A stretch of DNA of 64,000 nucleotides from an uncultured Clostridia bacterium (lineage in GTDB: Bacteria > Bacillota > Clostridia > UBA1381): contig CAKSSN010000001.1 in NCBI GenBank assembly GCA_934489015.1, positions 124,001 through 188,000 on the forward strand, read 5' to 3'. The notes under the pieces were generated by a model, which was given only the letters and a program-made list of their open reading frames with translations, had not been told where the DNA came from and ran no database searches. A program made the position numbers and the translations under genes. This document shows positions 49,702 to 59,280 of the stretch, one piece after another (position 1 is the first letter of the stretch; each line of letters opens with the position of its first letter).

Positions 49702-50736
49702 ATGTCTTTGTTTACTAAAAAAACTTTATTAATAACAGGTGGAACAGGTTCTTTCGGGAATGCAGTACTAAACAGGTTTTTAAAGACCGATATAGGTGAA
49801 ATCCGTATTTTTTCAAGAGATGAGAAAAAGCAGGACGATATGCGTCATGAATTTCAGGTGAAAATGCCGGAAGTTGCGGAAAAGATCAAATTTTATATAG
49901 GCGATGTCCGCTCTTTAGAGTCTTGCAGAGGTGCAATGCACGGCGTTGACTACATATTCCATGCGGCTGCGTTAAAACAGGTACCGTCATGCGAGTTTTT
50001 TCCGATGGAAGCAGTTAAAACAAATATTATCGGAACGGATAACGTTTTGACTGCTGCAATAGAAGAGGGTGTTAAATGTGTTATCTGTCTTTCAACAGAT
50101 AAAGCGGCATATCCTATAAATGCAATGGGAACATCCAAAGCTATGGAAGAAAAGGTTGCAATAGCAAAATCAAGAAACAGCGGAAGCACTAAAATTTGCT
50201 GTACACGTTACGGAAATGTAATGTGTTCTCGCGGCAGTGTAATACCGCTTTGGATTGATCAGATAAGAAGCGGAAATCCGATTACACTTACAGAACCTAA
50301 AATGACCAGATTTATAATGTCGCTTGATGAGGCGGTTGATCTTGTTTTATTTGCTTTTGAACACGGCGAAAACGGTGATCTGTTAATACAGAAAGCACCG
50401 GCATGCACTATGCAGACTCAGGCGGAGGCTGTATGTGAGCTGTTCGGCGGAAATAAGGAGGATATAAAAATTATAGGTATTCGTCACGGAGAAAAAATGT
50501 ATGAAACTCTTCTGACAAACGAAGAGTGTGCAAATGCGGTAGATATGGGGAATTTCTATCGTGTTCCCTGTGATAAACGCGGTCTTAATTATGATAAATA
50601 CTTTTCTGTGGGAAATGTAAACCGAGATGTATTGAAGGAATTTAATTCAAATAATACACAATTGTTAAATTTAGAACAAACAAAGGAGAGAATTTTGTCA
50701 TTGCAATATATAAAGGATGAATTGAGCAATTTTTAG
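49702..50736 (+). CDS. inverting UDP-GlcNAc 4,6-dehydratase/epimerase (CapE/WbjB-like)
   Basis: This 344-residue SDR enzyme has GGTGSFGNAVL as NAD motif, the block HAAALKQVPSCEFFPMEA and the SDR catalytic segment STDKAAYPINAMGTSKAMEEK split around residues 129-149, characteristic of FlaA1/CapE enzymes. Later CTRYGNVMCSRGSV and KMTRFIMS complete the family. It would convert UDP-GlcNAc to a UDP-2-acetamido-2,6-dideoxy-L-hexos-4-ulose, the first step of UDP-L-FucNAc or UDP-L-QuiNAc synthesis. The next two genes provide the later steps. Confidence 0.85.
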   Translation: MSLFTKKTLLITGGTGSFGNAVLNRFLKTDIGEIRIFSRDEKKQDDMRHEFQVKMPEVAEKIKFYIGDVRSLESCRGAMHGVDYIFHAAALKQVPSCEFFPMEAVKTNIIGTDNVLTAAIEEGVKCVICLSTDKAAYPINAMGTSKAMEEKVAIAKSRNSGSTKICCTRYGNVMCSRGSVIPLWIDQIRSGNPITLTEPKMTRFIMSLDEAVDLVLFAFEHGENGDLLIQKAPACTMQTQAEAVCELFGGNKEDIKIIGIRHGEKMYETLLTNEECANAVDMGNFYRVPCDKRGLNYDKYFSVGNVNRDVLKEFNSNNTQLLNLEQTKERILSLQYIKDELSNF

Positions 50737-50748
50737 GAGGTTTGAATA

Positions 50749-51603
50749 ATGAAATTTTTGATACTCGGTTGTAACGGAATGGCAGGTCACACAATCAGTC
50801 TGTATTTAAAAGAACGCGGTCACGATGTTTTGGGATTTGATATGCATCAGTCAACTTTAGTAGAAAGCGTGGCAGGTAATGCGCTTAATTCTGATTTTAT
50901 AAAAGAGCTGGTAGGTTTTAATAAGTTTGATAGTGTGATTAATTGCATAGGACTATTGAATCAATTTGCCGAAAAAGATAAGGCGGGAGCGGTATATTTA
51001 AATGGTTATTTGCCGCATTATCTCGCACAAATTACTGAGGGAACATCTACTCAGATTATACATATGAGTACAGACTGCGTGTTTTCAGGGAAAAAAGGTC
51101 AATATACGGAAACGGATTTTCGCGACGGTGAAACGTTTTATGACCGTACTAAGGCAATCGGAGAGCTTGAGGATGATAAAAATATCACTTTGCGTAACTC
51201 TATTATCGGGCCAGATTTAAATCCAAACGGAATTGGGCTTTTGAATTGGTTTATGAAGCAGGATAATGAAGTAGACGGATATAAGGGGAGCATTTGGACA
51301 GGGCAGACAACGCTGCAGCTTGCAAAAACTATGGAGGCGGCTGCAAAAGAAAGAGCGCATGGATTAATTAATGCTGTGCCGGATGAAAGTATCAGTAAAT
51401 ATGATTTACTGCAGCTGTTTAATCATTATTTAAGGGACGATAAAATAAAAATCAATGTTGTGTATAACAATGTATTAGACAAGTCATTAAAACGAACAAG
51501 ATTTGATTTTGATTATTTGATTCCGGATTATGAAGCTATGGTTGCGGAATTAGCTGTATGGATGAAAAAGCATAGCTCACTTTATCCTCATTATAATTTG
51601 TAA
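50749..51603 (+). CDS. RmlD-like NAD(P)-dependent 4-keto sugar reductase
   Basis: This 284-residue SDR enzyme has LGCNGMAGHT as nucleotide motif, MSTDCVFSGKKGQY with the Ser of the active site, and YDRTKAIGE carrying the Tyr-x3-Lys pair, as in RmlD dTDP-4-ketorhamnose reductase. It lies between the dehydratase and the 2-epimerase and so would reduce the 4-keto-6-deoxy-L-sugar. It lacks the cupin domain of the ~370-residue CapF/WbjC reductase used for UDP-L-FucNAc; an RmlD-type reductase at this step is instead known from the UDP-L-QuiNAc pathway (WbvR). Confidence 0.75.
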   Translation: MKFLILGCNGMAGHTISLYLKERGHDVLGFDMHQSTLVESVAGNALNSDFIKELVGFNKFDSVINCIGLLNQFAEKDKAGAVYLNGYLPHYLAQITEGTSTQIIHMSTDCVFSGKKGQYTETDFRDGETFYDRTKAIGELEDDKNITLRNSIIGPDLNPNGIGLLNWFMKQDNEVDGYKGSIWTGQTTLQLAKTMEAAAKERAHGLINAVPDESISKYDLLQLFNHYLRDDKIKINVVYNNVLDKSLKRTRFDFDYLIPDYEAMVAELAVWMKKHSSLYPHYNL

Positions 51604-51619
51604 AAAAGGAGTTTTGTTA

Positions 51620-52753
51620 ATGAGTAGTAAGCTGAAATTAATGACAATTGTCGGAACAAGACCTGAAATTATTAAAATGTCTGCTATAATTAAAAAGGCC
51701 GATAAGTATTTTGAACAAATAATCGTACATACAGGTCAAAATTATGACTATGAATTGAATAAGGTTTTTTTTGATGATTTGGAAATACGAGAGCCTGATT
51801 ATTATTTGGGTGTCGTCGGTGAAAATTTAGGGCAGACAATGGGCAATGTAATATCTAAATCTTATGAATTAATGCAGAGGATAAAGCCCGATGCTTTAAT
51901 TGTTCTTGGTGACACCAACTCTTGCCTTTGTGTTATTTCGGCAAAAAGACTTAAAATACCGGTATTTCATATGGAAGCCGGAAATCGCTGTAAGGATGAA
52001 AATCTGCCTGAGGAAGTAATAAGACGTATTGTTGATGTTACATCTGATGTGAATTTATGTTATTCGGAACACGCAAGGCGTTATATTCTTGAAACAGGTG
52101 TTAGACCCGAGTACACTTTTGCGGTAGGTTCTCCGATGGCAGAAGTGTTAAAGGAATATGAATCAAGAATTGATAAAAGTGATATAATCGGCAAATTGGG
52201 ACTCAAGCCGGGAGGTTATATTCTGCTTTCGGCACACAGAGAAGAAAATATAGACAATGAAAAAAACTTCTTTTCACTGATGAATGCTGTTAATGCTATG
52301 GCGGAAAAATATGATATGCCCATATTATATTCTTGTCATCCACGCTCAAAGAAATATATAGAAAATCGAGGGTTTAAATTTGATGACAGGGTAATTAAGC
52401 ATCAGCCGTTAGGATTTTTCGATTACAATAAGCTTCAGCAAAATGCTTTTTGCGTTATATCTGACAGTGGTACCGTTCCGGAGGAAAGTGCCTATTTGGG
52501 TTTCCCTGCTGTTTCGGTCAGAACCAGCTCTGAAAGACCTGAGGCGCTGGATAGCGGAGTCTTTATAATAGGCTCTATTGACAGCGAGCAGGTACTCCAA
52601 GCTGTGGGATTGGCAGTAAATATGCACAGCAACGGGGATAACGCTTGTGCTGTTTCGGCATATGTTGATGATAATGTCAGCACAAAAGTAATAAAATTAA
52701 TTCAGAGCTATACAGGTATTATAAATAAAATGGTCTGGAGAAAGGATAGATAA
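51620..52753 (+). CDS. non-hydrolysing UDP-N-acetylhexosamine 2-epimerase
   Basis: This 377-residue WecB-family enzyme has TIVGTRPEIIKM at the N-terminus, HTGQNYDYELNKVFFDDL, GDTNSCL, HMEAGNRCKDENLPEEVIRR and SDSGTVPEESAYLGFPAVSVR as donor-binding region. The RPEIIK and HMEAG-R features distinguish these 2-epimerases. It would be the last enzyme in making an N-acetylated 6-deoxy-L-hexosamine. ATG 51620 with AAGGAG at 51606 is preferred to TTG 51614. Confidence 0.9.
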   Translation: MSSKLKLMTIVGTRPEIIKMSAIIKKADKYFEQIIVHTGQNYDYELNKVFFDDLEIREPDYYLGVVGENLGQTMGNVISKSYELMQRIKPDALIVLGDTNSCLCVISAKRLKIPVFHMEAGNRCKDENLPEEVIRRIVDVTSDVNLCYSEHARRYILETGVRPEYTFAVGSPMAEVLKEYESRIDKSDIIGKLGLKPGGYILLSAHREENIDNEKNFFSLMNAVNAMAEKYDMPILYSCHPRSKKYIENRGFKFDDRVIKHQPLGFFDYNKLQQNAFCVISDSGTVPEESAYLGFPAVSVRTSSERPEALDSGVFIIGSIDSEQVLQAVGLAVNMHSNGDNACAVSAYVDDNVSTKVIKLIQSYTGIINKMVWRKDR

Positions 52754-52754
52754 T

Positions 52755-53933
52755 ATGGATGCTTCTTTATATGAGTATACCCTTATCAATCTTACAAAAT
52801 GCGGAATAAACGGATCGGAACCGAATAAAATTGATGATAGAGTTGATTTGAAGCTTCTGTGCAAATTAGCGAGAATACACTCACTTATAAATGTCATTTA
52901 CGAACCGCTTTCAAAAGCGAATGTGCTTGAAGCGGAACTGAAAAAAGAGATGTTTCAATACAATAATATCGGTATAATGAACGATACGGTACAAATATAT
53001 TATCTTGATCAAATAACGGATTTATTCGAAAAGAATGAAATTCCGCACTGCGTTATGAAAGGACCTATTTTAAAAAAATTATATCCGCAAAGCTATTATC
53101 GTCAATCGGGTGATCTTGACATTTATGTTCCGGAGAAATATCGCGAAAAAGCGAAAGATATAATGCTGTCATTAGGCTTTGAAATTGAGCGCTACAGGAT
53201 AGATGACGCTGATGATGTTTATTTTATGCCAAATAAAATTCATATTGAGCTTCATCGGGTTCTTATATCTAATAAAACACCATGGCAGGCAGAATGTCAA
53301 AAAATTGCTGACAGATTGGTGTTGGCGGATGATAAAAAATATTCATATAAAATGACTGATGAAGACTATTATCTGTACATGATAGCTCATATGGCAAAAC
53401 ATATGAAATACAGCGGATTCGGAATAAAAATGGTGCTCGATGTATGGATTTACATGAAAAAATACGGCAATACGCTAAGCAGAAGTGTGTTGAATGAACG
53501 TTTATGTTTATGCGGATTGGATGAGTTTGAAAAAAACATTTTATCTTTAGTGGAGTATTGGTTTGAAGGCGGTCAGGCAAGTGAAATGATAAAAAAGCTT
53601 GCAAGATATGTGTTTTTGAGCGGAACATTTGGCACAAGAGAACAGCTTGACAGTTATTTTATGATTGAAAATTCGGACGGTGCAAATAATAAATATGCAG
53701 CAAAATTTAATAGCTATCGGCATTCTTTATTTCCGACATTTGAGGCTATGAGCAAAAGATATTCAATTTTAAAAAAATATCCTGCTTTACTCCCGATTTT
53801 ATGGGTTTATCGTTTTTTTGAAATACTTATGTTTGATCGCAGAAAATTTAAGGAAGTTATAAAAAGATATGATAACACCGATTTAGACGAGTCGAAAAGA
53901 ATTTTTGATTTTAAAAAGCAAATCGGTTTATAA
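52755..53933 (+). CDS. uncharacterised nucleotidyltransferase-family protein (NTP_transf_5-like)
   Basis: This 392-residue protein carries a nucleotidyltransferase-like core: CVMKGPILKKLYP, SGDLDIYVPEKY with the DxD metal pair, and later MPNKIHIELHRVL with a further acid. The architecture resembles the NTP_transf_5 family often found in capsule and cell-wall clusters; no reaction has been established. A helical C-terminal region follows. It starts one base after the 2-epimerase gene. Confidence 0.7.
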   Translation: MDASLYEYTLINLTKCGINGSEPNKIDDRVDLKLLCKLARIHSLINVIYEPLSKANVLEAELKKEMFQYNNIGIMNDTVQIYYLDQITDLFEKNEIPHCVMKGPILKKLYPQSYYRQSGDLDIYVPEKYREKAKDIMLSLGFEIERYRIDDADDVYFMPNKIHIELHRVLISNKTPWQAECQKIADRLVLADDKKYSYKMTDEDYYLYMIAHMAKHMKYSGFGIKMVLDVWIYMKKYGNTLSRSVLNERLCLCGLDEFEKNILSLVEYWFEGGQASEMIKKLARYVFLSGTFGTREQLDSYFMIENSDGANNKYAAKFNSYRHSLFPTFEAMSKRYSILKKYPALLPILWVYRFFEILMFDRRKFKEVIKRYDNTDLDESKRIFDFKKQIGL

Positions 53934-53981
53934 ATAAACACATTATTAAAGTTTTATTCTTAAGAAAGAGAGAGAAACAAT

Positions 53982-55025
53982 ATGCAGATGATTTTAGTTA
54001 CAGGAGCTGCCGGGTTTATCGGGGCAAATCTGGTGCTGAGTCTTTTAAATTCAAGTTCTGAAATCCATGTGATTGGCATAGATAATTTGAATGACTATTA
54101 TGATCCGTCCATTAAAGAGTATCGTTTGACGCAAATCGAAAAAGCATCAAGAAACAATTGGACATTTATTAAAGGAAATATAGCTGATAAAAAGCTGATA
54201 GAGGATGTTTTTGATAAATATAATCCTGATATTGTAGTCAATCTCGCAGCACAGGCGGGTGTGAGATATTCAATAACTAATCCGGATGTATACATAGAAT
54301 CAAATTTAATTGGGTTTTATAATATATTGGAAGCATGTCGAAATCATCCTGTAGAACATCTTGTTTATGCCTCATCTTCATCGGTATATGGCAGTAACAA
54401 AAAGGTCCCGTATTCAACCGACGATAAAGTGGACAATCCAGTTTCTTTGTATGCTGCAACGAAAAAATCCAATGAGCTTATGGCTCACGCATATTCCAAA
54501 TTGTATAATATACCGTCTACTGGTCTAAGATTTTTTACGGTTTACGGCCCTGCCGGTAGACCTGATATGGCATACTTTAGTTTTACAAATAAGTTAATCA
54601 AGGGTGAGAAAATAAGGATATTCAATTACGGTAATTGTAAGCGTGACTTTACATATATTGACGATATTGTAGAGGGAATAGCAAGAGTGATGAAGCAACC
54701 GCCCCAAAAGCAGACAGGTGAAGACGGATTGCCTATTCCTCCATATGCTGTATACAACATAGGTAACAGCAATCCCGAAAATTTACTTGATTTTGTTCAA
54801 ATACTTCAAGAAGAATTAATCAGAGCAAAGGTACTGCCTGAAGATTATGATTTTGAAGCGCATAAGGAGTTGGTTGCTATGCAGCCGGGGGACGTTCCGA
54901 TAACATATGCTGATACAACAGCACTGGAGCGAGACTTCGGATATAAGCCGTCCACTGCACTTCGAGAAGGTTTGAGAGAGTTTGCAAGGTGGTATGCAGA
55001 ATTTTACGGAGGTGTGGAAAAATGA
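53982..55025 (+). CDS. UDP-glucuronate 4-epimerase
   Basis: This 347-residue extended SDR enzyme has GAAGFIGANL (residues ~8-17), IDNLNDYYDPSIKEYRL, QAGVRYSI, SSSSVYGSNKKVPYS with Ser, YAATKKSNE with the Y-x3-K pair, and RFFTVYGPAGRPDMA. The NDYYDP-x-LK and GRPDMA motifs are those of CapI-type UDP-GlcA epimerases. It would yield UDP-galacturonic acid from the product of the ugd gene downstream. RBS AAAGAGAGAG before ATG 53982. Confidence 0.85.
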   Translation: MQMILVTGAAGFIGANLVLSLLNSSSEIHVIGIDNLNDYYDPSIKEYRLTQIEKASRNNWTFIKGNIADKKLIEDVFDKYNPDIVVNLAAQAGVRYSITNPDVYIESNLIGFYNILEACRNHPVEHLVYASSSSVYGSNKKVPYSTDDKVDNPVSLYAATKKSNELMAHAYSKLYNIPSTGLRFFTVYGPAGRPDMAYFSFTNKLIKGEKIRIFNYGNCKRDFTYIDDIVEGIARVMKQPPQKQTGEDGLPIPPYAVYNIGNSNPENLLDFVQILQEELIRAKVLPEDYDFEAHKELVAMQPGDVPITYADTTALERDFGYKPSTALREGLREFARWYAEFYGGVEK

Positions 55026-56206
55026 GAATAGCAGTAGCGGGAACGGGTTATGTCGGATTGTCAATGGCAGTTTTACTGTCACAACACAATCATGTAACGG
55101 CGGTGGACATAGTCCCCGAAAAGGTAGATTTAATTAATAAAAGAAAATCACCTATTCAGGACGAATACATTGAAAAATATCTTGCGGAAAAAGAGCTTGA
55201 TTTAACAGCAACACTTGATGCGAAAATGGCGTATAAGGATGCTGAATTTATTATAATTGCCGCGCCGACCAATTATGATTCGCAGAAAAATTATTTTGAC
55301 ACATCTGCGGTTGAAAAAGTTATAGAAACAGTAGTAAGCTATAACACTGATGCTTATATGATAATAAAATCTACTATTCCTGTCGGATATACGGAGCAGA
55401 TAAGAAAGAAATATAATACCGATAAAATCATGTTTAGTCCGGAATTCCTGCGCGAATCAAAGGCTCTTTACGACAATCTTTATCCAAGCAGAATCATTGT
55501 AGGAGTGGACGAGAATGACAAAAATAGTGTAGATGCTGCACATCAATTTGCCCGGCTCTTGCAGGAGGGTGCAATAAAAGAGGATATTCCAACGCTTTTT
55601 ATGGGCTTTACCGAAGCAGAGGCTGTGAAACTGTTCTCGAATACATATCTTGCATTAAGGGTTGCGTACTTTAACGAGCTAGATACATATGCAGAGGTGC
55701 GGGGACTTGATACAAAGCAGATTATTGAAGGCGTCGGTCTTGATCCGAGAATAGGTAATCATTACAATAACCCGTCATTTGGATATGGTGGATATTGTTT
55801 GCCGAAGGATACCAAGCAACTGCTTGCAAACTATAACGATGTGCCGAATAATATTATTGCGGCAATTGTGGATGCAAACAGAACACGAAAGGATTTCATT
55901 GCGGACAGAATTATAGCCAAAAATCCGAAAGTTGTCGGTGTTTATCGTCTGACAATGAAATCTAATTCCGATAATTTTCGCGCATCGTCAATTCAAGGCG
56001 TTATGAAACGGATAAAAGCAAAGGGGATTGAGGTTGTTGTGTATGAGCCGACGTTTGATGAGGAGTTGTTCTTTAATTCACGTGTAATCAAGGATCTGAG
56101 CGAGTTTAAAAATATCTCTGACGTAATTATTGCAAACCGTTACAATGATGAGATAGCTGATGTTTTGGATAAGGTTTATACCAGAGATTTGTATTTTAGA
56201 GATTGA
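55022..56206 (+). CDS. ugd: UDP-glucose 6-dehydrogenase
   Basis: This 394-residue enzyme has GTGYVGLSMA as NAD motif, TNYD, KSTIPVGYTE, SPEFLRESKALYDNLYPSRI and the catalytic Cys in GYGGYCLPKDT. It oxidises UDP-glucose to UDP-glucuronate, feeding the epimerase encoded just upstream. The start ATG at 55022 overlaps the preceding stop (ATGA), with GGAGGTG as RBS. It is the last gene of the locus and is followed by a terminator. Confidence 0.95.
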   Translation: MRIAVAGTGYVGLSMAVLLSQHNHVTAVDIVPEKVDLINKRKSPIQDEYIEKYLAEKELDLTATLDAKMAYKDAEFIIIAAPTNYDSQKNYFDTSAVEKVIETVVSYNTDAYMIIKSTIPVGYTEQIRKKYNTDKIMFSPEFLRESKALYDNLYPSRIIVGVDENDKNSVDAAHQFARLLQEGAIKEDIPTLFMGFTEAEAVKLFSNTYLALRVAYFNELDTYAEVRGLDTKQIIEGVGLDPRIGNHYNNPSFGYGGYCLPKDTKQLLANYNDVPNNIIAAIVDANRTRKDFIADRIIAKNPKVVGVYRLTMKSNSDNFRASSIQGVMKRIKAKGIEVVVYEPTFDEELFFNSRVIKDLSEFKNISDVIIANRYNDEIADVLDKVYTRDLYFRD

Positions 56207-56315
56207 TGCTTTTGCGCTCAAATAAAATTAGGTATTTTATTTTGCTGAAAAGTTCACATTCTGCTAAAAAGTTAAATTCGCAAAATTGTATCAATTATTG
56301 AGTGCAAAGACAAAT

Positions 56316-56353
56316 AAGAGTGACTATTTTGATAGAATAGTTACTCTTTTTTT
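56316..56353 (+). terminator. terminator of the surface-polysaccharide operon
   Basis: Stem AAGAGTGACTATT / AATAGTTACTCTT (one G-T wobble), 7-base loop, and an eight-base T-run. It lies 110 bases after ugd; no further promoter or gene is seen between. Confidence 0.85.
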
Positions 56354-56354
56354 C

Positions 56355-56400
56355 GGCTCTTTGTCAATTGTTGGGGTGTAAGTTCTCCCATATGCAAAAA
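56355..56400 (+). mobile_element. possible left end of an ISL3-like insertion sequence
   Basis: GGCTCTTTGTCAATTGTTGG and following bases resemble the GGCTCTTT... terminal repeats of ISL3-family elements. No transposase remains; 45 bases later the truncated isomerase begins. This is a resemblance from memory and was not searched. Confidence 0.35.
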
Positions 56401-56404
56401 TTGA

Positions 56405-57046
56405 GCGACTGCACTTGACAGGCTGATAGAAACGTTCAGACTTGACGGACTTGCGTACTATTATGAGGGTCGGGATAATACGCTGCAGCGCGAAGTTGCA
56501 ACCTCATTTATTGTCGGCAATTCAATATTGAATGGTACACCAATGTGCGGCGAATTTGATATTAAAACGCTGATTGCGATGCTTATTATGGACAGACTCG
56601 ATATAGGCGGCAGCTTTGCGGAATTTCACCCGTTCGACTTTAATGAGGATTTTATTCTTGTCGGTCATGACGGTCCGCATCATATCGCTATAGCGGAGGG
56701 TAAGCCTATTTTGGGAAGCCTTACAAAATTTCACGGTAAGCCCGGAAGCGGTGCTTCTGTTGAATTTAAGATAAAGGAAGGACCTATTACCATGCTTGGC
56801 ATAACGCAGACGCATGAGGGAAGGTTTAAATTTGTAATCGGTGAGGGGTATTCCAAAAAAGGTCCTATTCCTCCGACAGGCAACACAAACACAAGAGGAT
56901 TTTTTGAGCCTACAACAAAGGAATTTATTAAAAGGTGGGTAATGGATGGCCCGACACATCATTACGCACTCGGAATAGGGCATCATGCAGGTACAATTAA
57001 AAAAATTGCCGATGTTTTGGGTATAGAAAGTGTTATTGTAAAATAG
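56405..57046 (+). pseudogene. 5'-truncated L-arabinose/L-fucose isomerase-like gene
   Basis: From 56405 the frame reads ALDRLIETFRLDGLAYYYEG, FIVGNSILNG, GEFDIKTLIAMLIMD, then the sugar-isomerase C-terminal domain with EFHPFDFNEDFILVGHDGPHH, HEGRFKFVIGEG and MDGPTHHYALGIGHHAG. This is the C-terminal ~215 residues of an isomerase-family protein normally of about 500 residues. An in-frame TGA lies directly upstream, so the N-terminal half is missing; a TTG at 56528 could give a 172-residue product at most. It is in line with a glycosidase-like gene downstream and probably was part of a sugar operon before the break. Confidence 0.75.
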
Positions 57047-57061
57047 GGAGGATTATACACC

Positions 57062-59173
57062 ATGTTTAAGAGAGTAACGCTTGAATTGAGCCTTAAGCCG
57101 TTTAAGAAAACGGATGATGAATATATAGAAGCGGTAATTCGTAAAATGTTTACGGATTGGAGAATGCTGCTTAAAGAGTGTGAGAAAATTTTCGTTATGA
57201 TGTGGGTAGCGGACGGAAGCGAGATACTGGAATATAATGCGGATGAGAACACTGCGTTTGAGTGGTGCAGCTATGTCGGAACTGCAAACAAAAGGCTTTT
57301 GTCGGACGGAGAAAATCCGGCAACATCTCTTCATGAACGAAAACAAAGGTACATTGAAGATCCGCCTGTTATTACATACGGAATTTTAAAAAATATAGTC
57401 GGCAAAATCAAATCAATCGGCAGAGAGCTGTACCCAAATTCAAAAATAACGGTGGGTGAAACCTTTGATATAGGTCCTGAATTTGCAGTGTCGGACTTTA
57501 AGTATAACCGTCATAATGAAATTGCGTCGGGACAAAAGCTTGATAGCTTCGGGTTTGTTGACGCGACAGCACTTTTAAACGGTGACAGTCACTGCTATGC
57601 CGCGTATCCCGACGGTATTCCGGACAAAACTCCGTTTGCGTCATTTCTGGGGCGGCAGGCAAATAGCTTTCTTAGGGATATGGGATTTGATTACATCTGG
57701 TTTTCAAACGGATTCGGCTTCAGCGACTGCCCGTGGAGCTCGGAGGGTAAAATTTTTGACGGCGAAAATTTCAGAAATGACAAGCTGTGCGGAGTAAAAA
57801 ACAAGATTAAAGAATTCTGGACACTGTTTAGAAGAGAGTGTCCAGATGTGCCCGTTGCTACAAGGGGTACAAATAATTCTGCCGGCATTGATTATGCAAC
57901 GGACGGTGTGCCGCTGCATGATATTTATAACGGAGGGCTTAATATTCTGCCGCCGCCGAATTCTCCGTGGGCTGCTTTAAATTATAACTTCGGACTTGAG
58001 CTTATGGGGCATATGACAAGAATATGTGAGTTGCCCGGAGATGAATTTTTGTTCCGATATTATATACATGACCCGTGGTGGGTAAATTCTCCGTGGTATG
58101 ACCGTTATGGCAGTGAGCCTCACAATATATATTTACCAATGGCGATTTCAAGAATAGATGCTGCGGAAAATATGCGCTCGGCCGGACTAATCAACATTTT
58201 ATCGGTTGATAACTCTTTCGGTGATATGCCCGATGCCTGCGTAAATGAGCCGCTGCCGCACATATTAAAGGCCGAAAAGGACGCGGCGGATAAGCCGTCG
58301 CCGCTTGTATGGTTTTATCCTATGCGCGAATTTACAACAGCCGATAACGTAGCTGTTCTTTCGGAAATGTATTACGGCGACAGCTATATTGCTGATGCAA
58401 TAAATGACGGACTTCCGCTTAATTGTGTTGTATCCACCGATAATTTTCTAAAGCATGATTTGAATATATACAAAGCGAGTATATTAATATCTCCCGTGCC
58501 ACAAACGGAAGAGGCAGCGGATAGACTGTCGGAATTTGAGCGAACGGGCGGCAGAGTTATATATTACGGAAGCGAGGAGGGGCTTTGCGCGCTGCCGGAT
58601 GGCTGTAATAAAATTTCCGTTAAATCACCGCCGTCTAAAATCAGGGAAATGCTTGCGAGCTTCGGACATGACATTAAATTCCGCAAAATATCCGATGATG
58701 TGAAATCTCCCTGCATGACGGTGTCGACACATGATAATTCTATGATATTTTCCGTTTACAATCCAAACCTGACGACCGAAACGGCATTAAAATTTCCGCT
58801 CGGAGCGCCTGTTTTGACAGGGACTGATTGTGAAATTAAAGACGGATATTCGCTTTATCGTTTCGGCAGGAGCGAGCACAAGGAATGCAGAGTGTTTATC
58901 AGGCAGGAAAACGGAGTAGTATCATTAAATGAAATTGCTCCAGTGAGCGTTGTTTATCACAGAATGCTGCGGATTAACGGCTTAAATGACGCTGATGTTT
59001 GCATATTCCCCGAAAAGAGAGGAAATCAAAGCTTAAAGGTTTCAACAGCACTTCTCGGCGATTTAACTCCTGTATATGACGAACGGTTTTATAGGCTAGA
59101 GGACTCGGCATATGGTGTATACTATAGGGCAGAGCATATTTCCGGAGATTACACAATTTTGCTGCCGCGCTGA
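57062..59173 (+). CDS. glycoside-hydrolase-like protein of unknown family
   Basis: This 703-residue cytoplasmic protein begins LELSLKPFKKTDDEYI and has TIM-barrel-like motifs (GETFDIGPEFAVSDFKYNRHNE, DYIWFSNGFGFSDCPW, PVATRGTNNSAGIDYATDG, YYIHDPWWVNSPWYDRYG) followed by a glutamine-amidotransferase-like middle (PQTEEAADRLSEFERTGG) and a beta-rich C-terminus. The Trp/Tyr/Asp-rich motifs resemble glycoside hydrolases, but I cannot place it in a family or name the acid/base residues. It is 15 bases after the truncated isomerase, which suggests both once formed a pathway for a deoxy- or pentose sugar. Confidence 0.55.
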   Translation: MFKRVTLELSLKPFKKTDDEYIEAVIRKMFTDWRMLLKECEKIFVMMWVADGSEILEYNADENTAFEWCSYVGTANKRLLSDGENPATSLHERKQRYIEDPPVITYGILKNIVGKIKSIGRELYPNSKITVGETFDIGPEFAVSDFKYNRHNEIASGQKLDSFGFVDATALLNGDSHCYAAYPDGIPDKTPFASFLGRQANSFLRDMGFDYIWFSNGFGFSDCPWSSEGKIFDGENFRNDKLCGVKNKIKEFWTLFRRECPDVPVATRGTNNSAGIDYATDGVPLHDIYNGGLNILPPPNSPWAALNYNFGLELMGHMTRICELPGDEFLFRYYIHDPWWVNSPWYDRYGSEPHNIYLPMAISRIDAAENMRSAGLINILSVDNSFGDMPDACVNEPLPHILKAEKDAADKPSPLVWFYPMREFTTADNVAVLSEMYYGDSYIADAINDGLPLNCVVSTDNFLKHDLNIYKASILISPVPQTEEAADRLSEFERTGGRVIYYGSEEGLCALPDGCNKISVKSPPSKIREMLASFGHDIKFRKISDDVKSPCMTVSTHDNSMIFSVYNPNLTTETALKFPLGAPVLTGTDCEIKDGYSLYRFGRSEHKECRVFIRQENGVVSLNEIAPVSVVYHRMLRINGLNDADVCIFPEKRGNQSLKVSTALLGDLTPVYDERFYRLEDSAYGVYYRAEHISGDYTILLPR

Positions 59174-59202
59174 ATTTTGCGGAAGGTCTTTGTGCAAAAG
59201 AG

Positions 59203-59240
59203 AGAAAGCAGTCGCAGATGATTGCTTTCTTTCTGTTTTT
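59203..59240 (+). terminator. terminator after the glycosidase-like gene
   Basis: AGAAAGCA pairs with TGCTTTCT across a 12-base loop and is followed by TTCTGTTTTT. It overlaps the upstream region of the methyltransferase gene, whose -10 TATAAT is at 59259-59264. Confidence 0.6.
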
Positions 59241-59280
59241 GTGGTATATTATTTGTAGTATAATTGGACGGAGAAGCAGT

